Source of the DNA: an uncultured Glaciecola sp.
GTDB lineage: Bacteria > Pseudomonadota > Gammaproteobacteria > Enterobacterales > Alteromonadaceae
Assembly (NCBI GenBank): GCA_937125395.1
Contig: CAKZLI010000003.1
Location: forward strand, 62,001 to 126,000
Direction of reading: 5' to 3'
DNA: 64,000 bases
This document shows, in pieces, positions 17,462-26,725 of the stretch. A program made the translations under genes and the position numbers. The first letter of the stretch is position 1. Each line of letters begins with the position of its first letter. Under the pieces are notes generated by a model, which saw only the letters and a list, made by a program, of their open reading frames with translations, was not told the origin of the DNA and did no database searches.

Positions 17462-18022
17462 TTAAGTACGTTGCAGTCTTTCAATAAGTAACAGTGCAGC
17501 AATACTGCGAGCTTCGGTAAAATCATCACGCGCAAGCAAACCGTCAATGTCAGCAATAGGCCATTTGACCACTTCTAGCGGTTCAGGTTCATCGCCTTCA
17601 AGGGTCGCAGGATATAGGTTTTTAGCCACAACAACTTGCATCTTAGCATTAAAAAATGTTGGAGCCATACTGACTTTCATCAGGTCAGATAAGTCATGGG
17701 CACCAAAACCAGCTTCTTCTTTTAATTCACGATTGGCAGCGATAAAAGCGGTTTCACCCGGGTCAATTAACCCCTTGGGAAAACCAAGCTCATAGCGGTG
17801 TGTGCCTGCGCCATACTCACGGATTAATAAGATATGCTCATCATCTATAAAAGGCACGATCATGACCGCACCGTGACCATTCCCAGCCATGCGCTCAAAC
17901 TGGCGGGTCGCACCGTTAGAAAAGGTTAAATCAACTTGTTCAACACGGAAGAGTTTACTCTGCGCAACGATGCTTCGTGCCGTAATGGAAGGTAAAGGTT
18001 TGTTGGGATCTATTTTGCTCAT
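17462..18022 (-). CDS. nudE: ADP compounds hydrolase NudE (Nudix)
   Basis: A 186-residue Nudix hydrolase that splits ADP-containing compounds such as ADP-ribose, Ap3A and NADH. The Nudix box is complete: GLIDPGETAFIAANRELKEE followed by AG and a hydrophobic residue, fitting GX5EX7REUXEEXGU. The preceding REYGAGTHRYELGFPKG and the following MAPTFFNAKMQ segments match NudE rather than NudF. It is divergent from yrfG and upstream of cysQ. Confidence 0.92.
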   Translation of the reverse strand: MSKIDPNKPLPSITARSIVAQSKLFRVEQVDLTFSNGATRQFERMAGNGHGAVMIVPFIDDEHILLIREYGAGTHRYELGFPKGLIDPGETAFIAANRELKEEAGFGAHDLSDLMKVSMAPTFFNAKMQVVVAKNLYPATLEGDEPEPLEVVKWPIADIDGLLARDDFTEARSIAALLLIERLQRT

Positions 18023-18097
18023 TGATAATTTAAGCTACACTGTTGAACAATATTCTCATCATACCCCTTTTTTTATTCAGATATAAGGAAAATCGTT

Positions 18098-18772
18098 GTG
18101 CACGAAACGCAATTAGTCCCTTGGCAAGAAATACAGACGGTGTTACTCGATATGGACGGTACATTGCTAGATTTACATTTTGATAATCATTTTTGGTTAG
18201 AGACGCTTCCACAAAAACTAGCTGATAAAAATAATCAACCATTACAACAAGCTAAAGCATATATGGCAGCAGAATGCGCTAAGGTATTTGGACAAATACA
18301 GTGGTATTGTTTGGATTTTTGGCAAGACAAATTAGATATCGACATTGTGGCGGCGAAACGTGAAATACAGCACTTGATCAGTTTGCGAGAAGATACTATT
18401 CCGTTCTTAGATGCGCTCAAAGCAAGTGGTAAAGACGTCATATTAGTGACCAATGCACACCGAGATAGTCTGTCATTAAAAGTCGAAATGACGCAGTTAG
18501 ACACACATATTTCACGTTTAATTTCGACCCATGATTATGGTGTTACTAAGGAATCACAAAAGTTATGGCAAGCTTTACAAGAGGATGTGGGGTTTGACAA
18601 TGCCACCACGTTGTTTGTCGACGATAGCATCCCAATCCTTACTGCAGCGCAAGATTTTGGTATTCAGCATTTGTTATGTGTCGACAACCCAGATAGCCAA
18701 AAACCATTGCGTGGTATCACTGAATTTGCCAGTGTCGTCGATTATCGTTCACAAATTCCTTTTATTGCCTAG
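18098..18772 (+). CDS. yrfG: GMP/IMP nucleotidase YrfG (HAD superfamily)
   Basis: A 224-residue HAD-type phosphatase expected to dephosphorylate purine mononucleotides. Motif I is DMDGTLLDLHFDN (18-30), motif II is ILVTNAHRDS, the lysine of motif III is in THDYGVTKESQKLW, and motif IV is TLFVDDSIPILTAA. The start is a GTG at 18098 with AAGGA about eight bases before it. It is divergent from nudE, the usual arrangement. The end overlaps the convergent REC-GGDEF gene by four bases. Confidence 0.9.
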   Translation: MHETQLVPWQEIQTVLLDMDGTLLDLHFDNHFWLETLPQKLADKNNQPLQQAKAYMAAECAKVFGQIQWYCLDFWQDKLDIDIVAAKREIQHLISLREDTIPFLDALKASGKDVILVTNAHRDSLSLKVEMTQLDTHISRLISTHDYGVTKESQKLWQALQEDVGFDNATTLFVDDSIPILTAAQDFGIQHLLCVDNPDSQKPLRGITEFASVVDYRSQIPFIA

Positions 18773-19770
18773 TGGTGGTGTTGGCGGGCAGCTTCACCGC
18801 GCACGCCAGGTATGTTGTCGCTTTTAGCGATGGATATTTGATTCCGGCCATCTCGTTTAGCGGCAAATAACGCATCATCTGCGGCTTGAAATAAGGACAA
18901 TGCACCTTGTCCGTGACTAGGAAACGTTGAGGCAACTCCCATACTAACAGTCAAATTAGGCGTATGTTCAATGCCTTTATGAGGAATGTTTGCCTCGTTT
19001 ACCACCGCTAACATGCTTTCTGCTTTTTTGACTGCGCCCGCAGCGTTGCAGTCAGGTAAGATCATCACGAACTCCTCTCCGCCTATGCGAGCAAATAAAT
19101 CGGTGGGGCGTCCACCTTGATGCTCTAATAACCGCGCCACAGACATCAAACAATTGTCTCCCTCGGCATGTCCATAATATTCATTGTATTGTTTGAAAAA
19201 ATCGATATCGATGATAATCATCGACATTTGGTGGTGATAGCGGATACAGCGTGTCCATTCACGTAGTAATACTTCATTGTACTTACGTCGATTCGGTACC
19301 CGGGTCAAGGGATCAAAATACGCCATCGACTCTAAATAATTCGATTGTTCTTTGAGTCTAATGTGAGTTTGCACACGCGCTTCAAGTTCTGCTAACTCTA
19401 GTGGCTTGGTAATGTAATCAACAGCACCGACATTAAAGCCTTTGGTTTTATCAGTGGTATCTTGTTGACTGGTGACAAAGATAATCGGAATATTTTTGGT
19501 GTTCATGTCATTTTTGAGCATTGAGCACATTTCAAAGCCACTGATTTCTGGCATGACCACATCAAGTAAGACTAAATCAGGTTGTGGAAACTGATTGGCA
19601 AGACTAATGGCTTCTTGCGCCGATGAAGCAAACGAGACGATATAATTATCAGATAAACCATTTAGCAAAAAATGCAAATCAGCAGGCGAGTCATCTACCA
19701 CCAACAGGCGATATGGACGGGAAGGAATATCATGACTGTAGGGTTTCGGTTCGCTGGAAAATATATCCAT
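18769..19770 (-). CDS. Response regulator diguanylate cyclase (REC-GGDEF)
   Basis: A 333-residue cytoplasmic regulator. The receiver domain (about 20-140) has VVDDSP and the phospho-acceptor Asp70 in LVLLDVVMP, with the lysine in YITKPLE. The GGDEF domain (about 155-320) has FDPLTRVPNRR, the nucleotide-site IIDIDFFKQYNEYYGH and an active-site RIGGEEF. RPTD, five residues before it, is the inhibitory c-di-GMP site. It should make cyclic di-GMP on phosphorylation. No histidine kinase is adjacent. It lies between yrfG and gspN, and resembles the protein at 43334. The ATG at 19770 is chosen over an in-frame TTG six codons upstream. Confidence 0.92.
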   Translation of the reverse strand: MDIFSSEPKPYSHDIPSRPYRLLVVDDSPADLHFLLNGLSDNYIVSFASSAQEAISLANQFPQPDLVLLDVVMPEISGFEMCSMLKNDMNTKNIPIIFVTSQQDTTDKTKGFNVGAVDYITKPLELAELEARVQTHIRLKEQSNYLESMAYFDPLTRVPNRRKYNEVLLREWTRCIRYHHQMSMIIIDIDFFKQYNEYYGHAEGDNCLMSVARLLEHQGGRPTDLFARIGGEEFVMILPDCNAAGAVKKAESMLAVVNEANIPHKGIEHTPNLTVSMGVASTFPSHGQGALSLFQAADDALFAAKRDGRNQISIAKSDNIPGVRGEAARQHHH

Positions 19771-19878
19771 GACACAACTATCGTTCAATAAAGGTAATTA
19801 AATTATTGTCGCAAAGTGCGGGTTCCGCAAATTATGGAACGAAAATAACTCAATATCGATTGATTTTTGAACGAATCG

Positions 19879-20634
19879 TTACCAAGTGAAGCTAGTGTAT
19901 CCGTCAGCTCCAGGTTGTCCTAAAAATTGCCCCACTCGCTGCATATCCTGCGGCAGACTTGTCGGTAATTTGAATTGCCCCGATATTGATAAATTTTGTG
20001 GTGTAGACCCTTGTGCCAATGCAGATAACCCTAAGGCATTGGGCTCGTTAATAGTCAGATTGTATTGCTGATTTTGACAGTTAATACCGGCTGTAAACTC
20101 ACCCAAATCAACCATCCCAGTACTGACCAACACACCAGCTTCACGCCAAAAACCCTTGCCAGTTAATGATTCACAAACGGGCATAGGTTGAGCGATATCA
20201 AATGATCCTGTAGGCACATCAATCACAATTGAACCGGCCCCAATAATTGGGACGGGCAGGGCAGCATGAGCAAATAAAACCTCTGCAGGCAATGCGATGC
20301 GCATGTTGTCGAGATCCAATGTTTGGCTAAGTAAATGATAATTAAATGTACCGTTGATATGAGTGGCAGCGCGATTACTTGAACTGACATCAGCACTGAT
20401 TGTCGCTGTTAGTAAATGCCAAGCAGAGATATCCCAATTGAATTGGTTTAACACCTGACCCTGTATGACAGCGCGCACCGCTTGTCCTTGCCAAATAGTG
20501 CCGCTTACATCATACAATCCCATATTATGAGGAAAGTTAATTCGATAAATAACGTGTTTAGCCGGCAGTGTGGCGATTAAAATTACCGTTAACAGCAGTA
20601 ATGTAGCGAGACTATATAGCAGACGTGACTTCAT
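19879..20634 (-). CDS. gspN: Type II secretion system protein N
   Basis: A 251-residue inner-membrane protein of the type II secretion system. It has one N-terminal membrane segment (LYSLATLLLLTVILIATLPA) and a periplasmic beta-rich domain (YDVSGTIWQGQAVRAVIQG). GspN is an accessory subunit found in some systems only. Its ATG overlaps the gspM stop as ATGA. It is the last gene of the gspC-N operon, about 110 bases from the next upstream-facing gene. Confidence 0.9.
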   Translation of the reverse strand: MKSRLLYSLATLLLLTVILIATLPAKHVIYRINFPHNMGLYDVSGTIWQGQAVRAVIQGQVLNQFNWDISAWHLLTATISADVSSSNRAATHINGTFNYHLLSQTLDLDNMRIALPAEVLFAHAALPVPIIGAGSIVIDVPTGSFDIAQPMPVCESLTGKGFWREAGVLVSTGMVDLGEFTAGINCQNQQYNLTINEPNALGLSALAQGSTPQNLSISGQFKLPTSLPQDMQRVGQFLGQPGADGYTSFTW

Positions 20635-21116
20635 GATTTTCCTAATTGTAAACGACGTACTTTCACATTACCTGTGCCACCGGACTCAGTGATATCAGCT
20701 TGCAACACACGAATACCTGTCTTGTCTAAGCTCGCGAGCCAGGTTAACAATTGATTAAATGCTATTTCGTCAATCCACACTTGTACTTCGTCGTTCTTGG
20801 GCTGAATACGGGTTAATCTAATATTACTCGCTCGTGCTGTTTGATTAACGGCTTGTACGATAGAGCCTTGCAACTTGGCTTTAGCAGGTCCAGAGCGACG
20901 AAACTGAAGTACTTTGGCTTGCTGTTGCGTTACCCAAGTAGACAGTTGTTGTTGTTGTGCCAGTAGTTGGGTATTACGTTCAATACTGGTGTTTAGTGGC
21001 GCCCAAACTAAGCCATAAAATAATCCGATAACGAGTACCATTGCACCTATTTTGAGAACGCGTTGTTCGCGCGCTTCTAATTGGCTAAACCAATCAATGA
21101 CCATCTGTTTATTCAT
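20631..21116 (-). CDS. gspM: Type II secretion system protein M
   Basis: A 161-residue bitopic inner-membrane protein that partners GspL in the assembly platform. A short cytoplasmic N-terminus (FSQLEAREQRVLKIG) is followed by a membrane helix at about 25-45 (MVLVIGLFYGLVWAP), then a periplasmic coiled coil and a ferredoxin-like domain (NIRLTRIQPKNDEVQVWI, FNQLLTWLASLDKTGI). It starts four bases after gspL and overlaps gspN. Confidence 0.92.
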   Translation of the reverse strand: MNKQMVIDWFSQLEAREQRVLKIGAMVLVIGLFYGLVWAPLNTSIERNTQLLAQQQQLSTWVTQQQAKVLQFRRSGPAKAKLQGSIVQAVNQTARASNIRLTRIQPKNDEVQVWIDEIAFNQLLTWLASLDKTGIRVLQADITESGGTGNVKVRRLQLGKS

Positions 21117-21120
21117 CTGC

Positions 21121-22359
21121 TTATCCTTTGATCGTCAAGGTGCCAATAACCAGGTTATTGCGATTATTAATTGCACCTTGCTCAACCGTAAAACCGGCTG
21201 CTTGCGCGTGTGTTTTGAATGTGTCGAGATCGGCAAATGATGTCGCTTTAGCTTGAATGCGTAACTCAGTTCTTGCATGATCAAATTTAAGCGATTGTGC
21301 TTGTACATTTGCAGCAGCAAAAGCCCGACTGAGTTGTGTCAGCATCTCAACTCCAGATACACCACTACCGACCCCATTCATTTTGCTAACGTATTGGGTA
21401 ATTGCACGTCGAGCATCGCGGTAACTGCCGATATTAGGGAAGCCTTGTTGAATGTCTTGTTTGATCTGTTGACTCAATGCTGTATTTTGCTGTTGCAGCG
21501 TCATGACGGTTAAGCCTTTATTGACTAATCCAATACCCAACGCAATCAGCGCTACTGCTGCAACACTGCGCCAATATTGCCAAGTACCGTTGCTTTGTTG
21601 TTTTTGTTGGTATTGTCCCTGACATAAATTAAATGGTTGGTGCATTACTTCAGAGGCAAACACGTGCATCGGTAGTTCAAGCTCCGCAGTATGAGTAGAG
21701 ATTAACGGCTGCCCTAGCCATGCATCATCTTGCGTATATTGTGTCATGTATACCGGCTGTTCTTGTTGTTGCACTGACTGACTCAACAGCGGCACAAGCC
21801 ATTGAGACTCTCCGGCCCAGCCTGACCAGGCACCTGTTCGGATCAATATCTGTTCTCGGATAGTAATAGACGCATACACGGAGCAAGGTGCCGTCTGCTC
21901 AGGTAATTCTGACGCTAATGGCAACGCGAGTACTTCAGGTAACATTTGTTGACACACTAATTGAGCTGCGTCTAACCAAGCTAGCCACATTGCCATTTTG
22001 CGGTCATCGACAATGGCGATAGATTGCTTATTGTTATGTTTAGGGCCTAATGCGATAAATTGATTATCAATTTCTAAAGCCAGATCGTCTTCTAGCATAA
22101 AGCCAATTGATTGAATAACCTTGCGCCCTGCACCGGGTGGCAATGTGATGTCGGTTAAGAGTACATCTGTGCTTGGCACTAATACCGTAATTGGGCGACC
22201 TGCTGCACGCTCAGTTAAGGTAGGTAGTGCATCAGCATTAGGTAATTCTCCGGCAGCAAGCACGGTTTGATCTGCTCGGTGCCAGACCGCCCAATCAATA
22301 GACTGTTGCGCGTCTGCTCCTAATCGAATGATGAGTTGTTCCACGTTACCTGCTCCCAA
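21121..22359 (-). CDS. gspL: Type II secretion system protein L
   Basis: A 412-residue inner-membrane protein that holds the ATPase GspE to the membrane. The large cytoplasmic part (1-260) has an actin-like fold with LTDITLPPGAGRKVIQSIGF, followed by one membrane helix (VAAVALIALGIGLVNKGLTV) and a periplasmic domain. It overlaps the gspK end by 14 bases. The length is typical. Confidence 0.92.
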   Translation of the reverse strand: MGAGNVEQLIIRLGADAQQSIDWAVWHRADQTVLAAGELPNADALPTLTERAAGRPITVLVPSTDVLLTDITLPPGAGRKVIQSIGFMLEDDLALEIDNQFIALGPKHNNKQSIAIVDDRKMAMWLAWLDAAQLVCQQMLPEVLALPLASELPEQTAPCSVYASITIREQILIRTGAWSGWAGESQWLVPLLSQSVQQQEQPVYMTQYTQDDAWLGQPLISTHTAELELPMHVFASEVMHQPFNLCQGQYQQKQQSNGTWQYWRSVAAVALIALGIGLVNKGLTVMTLQQQNTALSQQIKQDIQQGFPNIGSYRDARRAITQYVSKMNGVGSGVSGVEMLTQLSRAFAAANVQAQSLKFDHARTELRIQAKATSFADLDTFKTHAQAAGFTVEQGAINNRNNLVIGTLTIKG

Positions 22360-23332
22360 AAGTGCGTTGTATTACGTTAACTTGCTGTTGTTGCTGAACG
22401 TGCAGCAAACTAGTTAACGTAAACTGAGTGTTATTATACTGAGTATTGGTCGTTAAGGTAAAATACTCTGTGGTAGTTTTAAACCACGCCATTTGTTCTT
22501 TAGGCAACGACAACCCTGCCATTTCTGATTCGGCAAAAAAATCTGCTATCTGTGCATAACCCGTTTCTGGGCGGGAGTCGATTAATGACTGCGCGTCTGA
22601 TACTGATAATCCGGTTAATGCGCCAAGTAACACCGCCTGGTCTTTGGTTAGTGAATTTACATTGATCTGTAATTCTTGGTTTTGTGGGATCACACAAATA
22701 TATGCCAAAAGGTCGCCAAACCATGCTAAAGAAACCCCATTGACTAACCGTAATTCAGAGACTTCAGTTAATAGCGTATTGGCACTCAAATACGGATAAG
22801 CTAATCCTAAATACGTATCATCTTCTGCACCATTGGGCCGTGCGATAGTATTGCTATCCAGATAATCGGCCAATGAATCGCGCAGTACCTCGGCACTGTA
22901 ATTATCGTTGTTATTCACTTCTCTTACCAGTGCACTAAATGCATCCATTGCCGGAGTGGACTGGGTGTCTCGACCTAAGTTATTGGTCGCTTGTTCGGTT
23001 GGTATTTTGGCTAACGCATTAATATTAAAACACGCCTGTGAATCAGTAATAGTCGCTGTTATTTGGCCATTTTCGATGGGGTAGATTAAAGGGTCAACCC
23101 AGGGTTGATTAGCGTGAATAATCCCATCATCAAGTTTATACAACTCAATAATAGCCAATTGGGCATATGCCTCGGCACCAAGGCTATACCAATACGCTTG
23201 GTTGTTATCTTTAATATTACTGGCTCGTTGAACTTGGAGCTGTAAACGAGTCCCCATTTGGGTAGCCAAAATACTCACTAACGCCACGATAAATAACACA
23301 ATTAATAACGCCATACCTCGTTGAGTCTGCAT
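22346..23332 (-). CDS. gspK: Type II secretion system minor pseudopilin K
   Basis: The large minor pseudopilin at the pseudopilus tip, 328 residues from the ATG at 23332. The leader MQTQRG is followed by MALLIVLFIVALVSILA; it lacks Glu at position 5 of the mature protein, which is normal for GspK. The central domain includes CFNINALA and the SAM-like region QAVLLGALTGLSVSDAQSLI. The start lies one base after the gspJ stop. Confidence 0.93.
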   Translation of the reverse strand: MQTQRGMALLIVLFIVALVSILATQMGTRLQLQVQRASNIKDNNQAYWYSLGAEAYAQLAIIELYKLDDGIIHANQPWVDPLIYPIENGQITATITDSQACFNINALAKIPTEQATNNLGRDTQSTPAMDAFSALVREVNNNDNYSAEVLRDSLADYLDSNTIARPNGAEDDTYLGLAYPYLSANTLLTEVSELRLVNGVSLAWFGDLLAYICVIPQNQELQINVNSLTKDQAVLLGALTGLSVSDAQSLIDSRPETGYAQIADFFAESEMAGLSLPKEQMAWFKTTTEYFTLTTNTQYNNTQFTLTSLLHVQQQQQVNVIQRTFGSR

Positions 23333-23333
23333 C

Positions 23334-24014
23334 TTAATTAGTCCTCGCAGGATTAGTCGATGACGCATTGGATGGTGCGTTCAATGTGCTATTAACTAAA
23401 AGAGGGTCGAGTAAGGCAAACTCACGGCGGATCACGCCAAAATCATCAGTGGTGATATCAATTGCAACCCCTTTAGGCACTTTGGTTCCGGTATAACTGG
23501 CTTCCCAATTCACTTCGTTGCTGGCACTTGCAGCAATCATAAACTCGATATTAATTTCACTCACGCCGGTCAGTAATGGCCGTATTTTGGGTTCAACCCC
23601 AGCATCATTATCCACAAATACAGTATGCAAGCGTTCTAGTACATTAGCATCATTTAAGCGATATGCGACACCTTGCATGTTTGATCTTGGCAAACGCCAC
23701 ATCGGATTATGCCAGCCGTTTCTGATAAAACTCACGCCGTCATAGGTACTGTCCATTTCACCAACCCCACCACGAAATACGATTGTATTTTGATCTTGCC
23801 CATCTATCCGAGGAGCACGGTTAACCGCTTGTAACATATCCCGCTCAATGACCGTCATTGCTCGTTGAATAGCTTGCAGCCGGTGAATGGATTGGGTTGA
23901 TTGTTCAGATGCATTAATGACGTTGGTTAAGACCGCAGTAGATGCCGCTGCGATCAACGAAAATATAGCGATTGCTACTAATATTTCAATTAAAGTGAAA
24001 CCACGTTGGCGCAT
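23334..24014 (-). CDS. gspJ: Type II secretion system minor pseudopilin J
   Basis: A 226-residue minor pseudopilin. The prepilin motif is MRQRG followed by FTLIEILVAIAIFSLIAA, with cleavage by the prepilin peptidase after the glycine and Glu at +5. The C-terminal part has typical RAPRIDGQDQNTIVFRGG and WHNPMWRLPRSNMQGVAYRL segments. It follows gspI by four bases. No prepilin peptidase (gspO) is in the window. Confidence 0.93.
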   Translation of the reverse strand: MRQRGFTLIEILVAIAIFSLIAAASTAVLTNVINASEQSTQSIHRLQAIQRAMTVIERDMLQAVNRAPRIDGQDQNTIVFRGGVGEMDSTYDGVSFIRNGWHNPMWRLPRSNMQGVAYRLNDANVLERLHTVFVDNDAGVEPKIRPLLTGVSEINIEFMIAASASNEVNWEASYTGTKVPKGVAIDITTDDFGVIRREFALLDPLLVNSTLNAPSNASSTNPARTN

Positions 24015-24018
24015 GCGT

Positions 24019-24438
24019 CTAGGTCCCTGAACCTGGTTGGTTACGGCTCATTGTTGACGATTGTGGCTTAGCAAAAAAACTCACGACATCGGTAACCGGC
24101 TGTTGATAATCAGGGTCAACTGCAACAGTTATTCGTACTTCGACTAAGTTATCTTGCGCCGTTTTGGTGACACTTTGCAGCCAATACCAAGTGGCATTTG
24201 CCATCTCCATCTCACCTTTTTGATTATGTTTAATCGGCCAAGATTGAATTAAATGCAGCTGAGACAAACGGTTGTTCGCGACAAATGTTGCAAATGTAAT
24301 TTGTTGCAGTTGCCCGACACTCGACAGATTTTCACTGGCTGCTTTCATGACAGCTGTGCCTGTTAAACCAAAGATTAATAAGGCTACCATGACTTCAATC
24401 AGGGTCATGCCCGATTGTTTATTCAGCTTGATCATCAT
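24019..24438 (-). CDS. gspI: Type II secretion system minor pseudopilin I
   Basis: A minor pseudopilin of about 139 residues. The leader MMIKLNKQSG is followed by MTLIEVMVALLIFGLTGTAV, with Glu at +5 of the mature form. I chose the double ATG at 24433-24438, which has GAG a few bases upstream and gives a normal leader; it overlaps the gspH end by 20 bases. Longer in-frame starts reach 24516 but lie inside gspH. Confidence 0.9.
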   Translation of the reverse strand: MMIKLNKQSGMTLIEVMVALLIFGLTGTAVMKAASENLSSVGQLQQITFATFVANNRLSQLHLIQSWPIKHNQKGEMEMANATWYWLQSVTKTAQDNLVEVRITVAVDPDYQQPVTDVVSFFAKPQSSTMSRNQPGSGT

Positions 24439-25054
24439 TGTGCTCGATGTCATGTTGCAAAGGTAAATAACCTTGTGAACTGATCGTAAACTCAGCATCA
24501 CTTGTGCGTTCATCATACAACGTAAAGGTCACACTAAATTCTGTAATATCGCCACTTGAAAGTAGCATGATTTGAGGTGGAGGAGGTGGCTTGTCCTCGG
24601 TATTGCCGATATTGACGGTATCATTTGCAACAGATAACGTTTCATCAAATAAGCCGCCATCACCGAATAAGCTCGACTCGCTTTGCCACTCAAAATCGTC
24701 CAATTTTAGATTAATGAGGTAATCGGCATCTAATTGTCGTTCAGCAAACGCAGGTTGATCTGTTACTGGCAACCAATTGTTATCATCGTCCAAATACGCA
24801 AAGTGGTACCGGTTACGCTCTTCATCAATGACCAAACCAAATTGCATTTGATTCAGGACCGCAAAATCTGCGGCCATTGTGCTGACAACCATAAACCGCT
24901 CAGCTTCTGCTTTGAGTTTATCTTTGGGATCCATCCCAAATGCATTCATCACCACATACCCAGCAACCAATCCCATGATAACCAACACCAACATGATTTC
25001 GATTAAGGTAAAGCCCAATGACGAGCGGTGATGACGAGGCAAGCACATAGACAT
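24419..25054 (-). CDS. gspH: Type II secretion system minor pseudopilin H
   Basis: A 211-residue minor pseudopilin. The leader contains RHHRSSLG, then FTLIEIMLVLVIMGLVAGYV. The C-terminal domain has QFGLVIDEERNRYHFAYLDD and QIMLLSSGDITEFSVTF. It is a little long for the family; part of the extra length is a loop with a run of five prolines (156-160) just before QIMLL. It lies 10 bases after gspG. Confidence 0.9.
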   Translation of the reverse strand: MSMCLPRHHRSSLGFTLIEIMLVLVIMGLVAGYVVMNAFGMDPKDKLKAEAERFMVVSTMAADFAVLNQMQFGLVIDEERNRYHFAYLDDDNNWLPVTDQPAFAERQLDADYLINLKLDDFEWQSESSLFGDGGLFDETLSVANDTVNIGNTEDKPPPPPQIMLLSSGDITEFSVTFTLYDERTSDAEFTISSQGYLPLQHDIEHNDDQAE

Positions 25055-25064
25055 GACGTGATCG

Positions 25065-25493
25065 TTAATTGAGATAGTCGTTCAGGTTCCATGTACCAAT
25101 ATCATCATCAGTACCCGGTTCCATATCAGGACCATTTGAAAAAATATCCACTAACCCGACTTCCCCTGGTGAAATCAATTGATAATCATTACCCCATGGG
25201 TCAGTGGGTAAGCGTTGGATATAGCCACCAGCACGATATGCTCTAGGGATAGGGTCGATACTTGGTTCATTCACGAGTGCGTCCAGTCCCTGCTCAGAAG
25301 TAGGAAAACGGTTGTTGTTGAGCTTATACATCTGCATCGCGCCCTCGAGCGTTTGAATATCAATCGCTGCTTTTTTAAGTTGCGCTTCTTCTTGGTTGCC
25401 CAAAATTTGTGGAACGACCATTGAGGCCATAATGCCAATGATCACCAGAACGACCATGACTTCGATTAAGGTAAAACCAGTTGTTTTTTTCAT
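25065..25493 (-). CDS. gspG: Type II secretion system major pseudopilin G
   Basis: The main subunit of the pseudopilus, 142 residues. Leader MKKTTG, then FTLIEVMVVLVIIGIMASMV with Glu at +5. The C-terminal calcium-site region has RLPTDPWGNDYQLISPGE and DIFSNGPDMEPGTDDDIGTW, which are strongly conserved. The ATG overlaps the gspF stop by one base (TAATG). Confidence 0.96.
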   Translation of the reverse strand: MKKTTGFTLIEVMVVLVIIGIMASMVVPQILGNQEEAQLKKAAIDIQTLEGAMQMYKLNNNRFPTSEQGLDALVNEPSIDPIPRAYRAGGYIQRLPTDPWGNDYQLISPGEVGLVDIFSNGPDMEPGTDDDIGTWNLNDYLN

Positions 25494-26719
25494 TACATAT
25501 TCACCATACTGTTGAGTGCAATTATGGGTTGGAGGATAGCTAGGACAATAAACAGCACAATCCCAGCCATAGAAACAATTAATAAGGGTTCAAATACTTT
25601 GAGTGAAACACCCACCAGTGCTTCAAATTCTCGGTCTTGATTGTCCGCAGCGCGGGCTAGCATTTGTTGTAATTCTCCGGAGCGTTCACCGGAGGCAATC
25701 ATATGCATCATCATCGGTGGAAACATCTTGGTTTGATCTAGTGCTGCACGTAGGCTTGCGCCTTCTTTGACCATACTAGCCGATTCAGATACCTGTGCCT
25801 TGATATGCCGATTGAGCAAGACATCACTAGCAATTTTCATGGCTTCAAGTAACGGCACGGCACTGGCGGTTAAAATCGACAAGGTACGGGCAAAACGGGC
25901 TGTGTTTAAACCACGGTTTACTTTACCAATCAACGGCACACTTAATAGCCAATGGTGAAATTTGAGCTGCATGCGGGGGATGCGAAGGATCCGCTTAGCG
26001 ACAATAATAGCAACAAAAAATAGCGCCAATACCCACATCCATGATGCTTGCAAAAACGTAGAGATATTCATAACAATTTGTGTAATAGGCGGTAAACCTT
26101 GTCCCATATGGTCAAATTGCGTGACGATTTTGGGAACAACAACGGTTAGCAATAGAACGGTAATAGCGATGGCAAAGAACATCATTAATGCAGGATAAAT
26201 CATCGCTTGGATAACTTGGCTACGGGTTTTTTCACGGTTTTCGGTGTAGTCGGCTAAGCGATTAAGTACTACATCTAAATGCCCTGATTTTTCACCAGCA
26301 GCGACCATCGCAATAAACAGTGTATCAAAGGCACTAGGAAAATCCGCTAACGCTTCAGCCAGCCCAAAGCCTTCGACGACTTTTGAGCGAACGGCCATCA
26401 TCATGTTCTTTTGCCGGGGTTTTTCACTTTGCTCAGCAACGGCTAACAATGCTTCTTCAATCGGTAAGGCAGCCTCAATTAGCGTAGCAAGTTGGCGCGT
26501 TAATAAGGCGAGATCACTCGCTGAAATACGTGGAGTAAATAAGGTAAATTGCCATTTTTTTGTAGCCCGTTGAGCTTGTTCTTTTACTTGCTCAACCGCA
26601 ACAGGAATCAGTGCTTGTTCACGCAATTGCTGCCGTATTTGGCGCGCGTTATCACCTTCAAGCACGCCTTTTTTGGTTTTACCTTGTGCCGTTACGGCTT
26701 CGAATGCAAATGCTGCCAT
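25493..26719 (-). CDS. gspF: Type II secretion system inner-membrane protein F
   Basis: The polytopic core of the assembly platform, 408 residues. Two repeats of the T2SS-F domain are visible: the first around LALLTRQLATLIEAALPIEE with PSAFDTLFIAMVAAGEKSGHL, the second around TARFARTLSILTASAVPLLE with FPPMMMHMIASGERSGEL. Three membrane helices are present (LMMFFAIAITVLLLTVVVP; WMWVLALFFVAIIVA; FEPLLIVSMAGIVLFIVLAI). It starts six bases after gspE. Confidence 0.96.
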   Translation of the reverse strand: MAAFAFEAVTAQGKTKKGVLEGDNARQIRQQLREQALIPVAVEQVKEQAQRATKKWQFTLFTPRISASDLALLTRQLATLIEAALPIEEALLAVAEQSEKPRQKNMMMAVRSKVVEGFGLAEALADFPSAFDTLFIAMVAAGEKSGHLDVVLNRLADYTENREKTRSQVIQAMIYPALMMFFAIAITVLLLTVVVPKIVTQFDHMGQGLPPITQIVMNISTFLQASWMWVLALFFVAIIVAKRILRIPRMQLKFHHWLLSVPLIGKVNRGLNTARFARTLSILTASAVPLLEAMKIASDVLLNRHIKAQVSESASMVKEGASLRAALDQTKMFPPMMMHMIASGERSGELQQMLARAADNQDREFEALVGVSLKVFEPLLIVSMAGIVLFIVLAILQPIIALNSMVNM

Positions 26720-26725
26720 GAGTGC

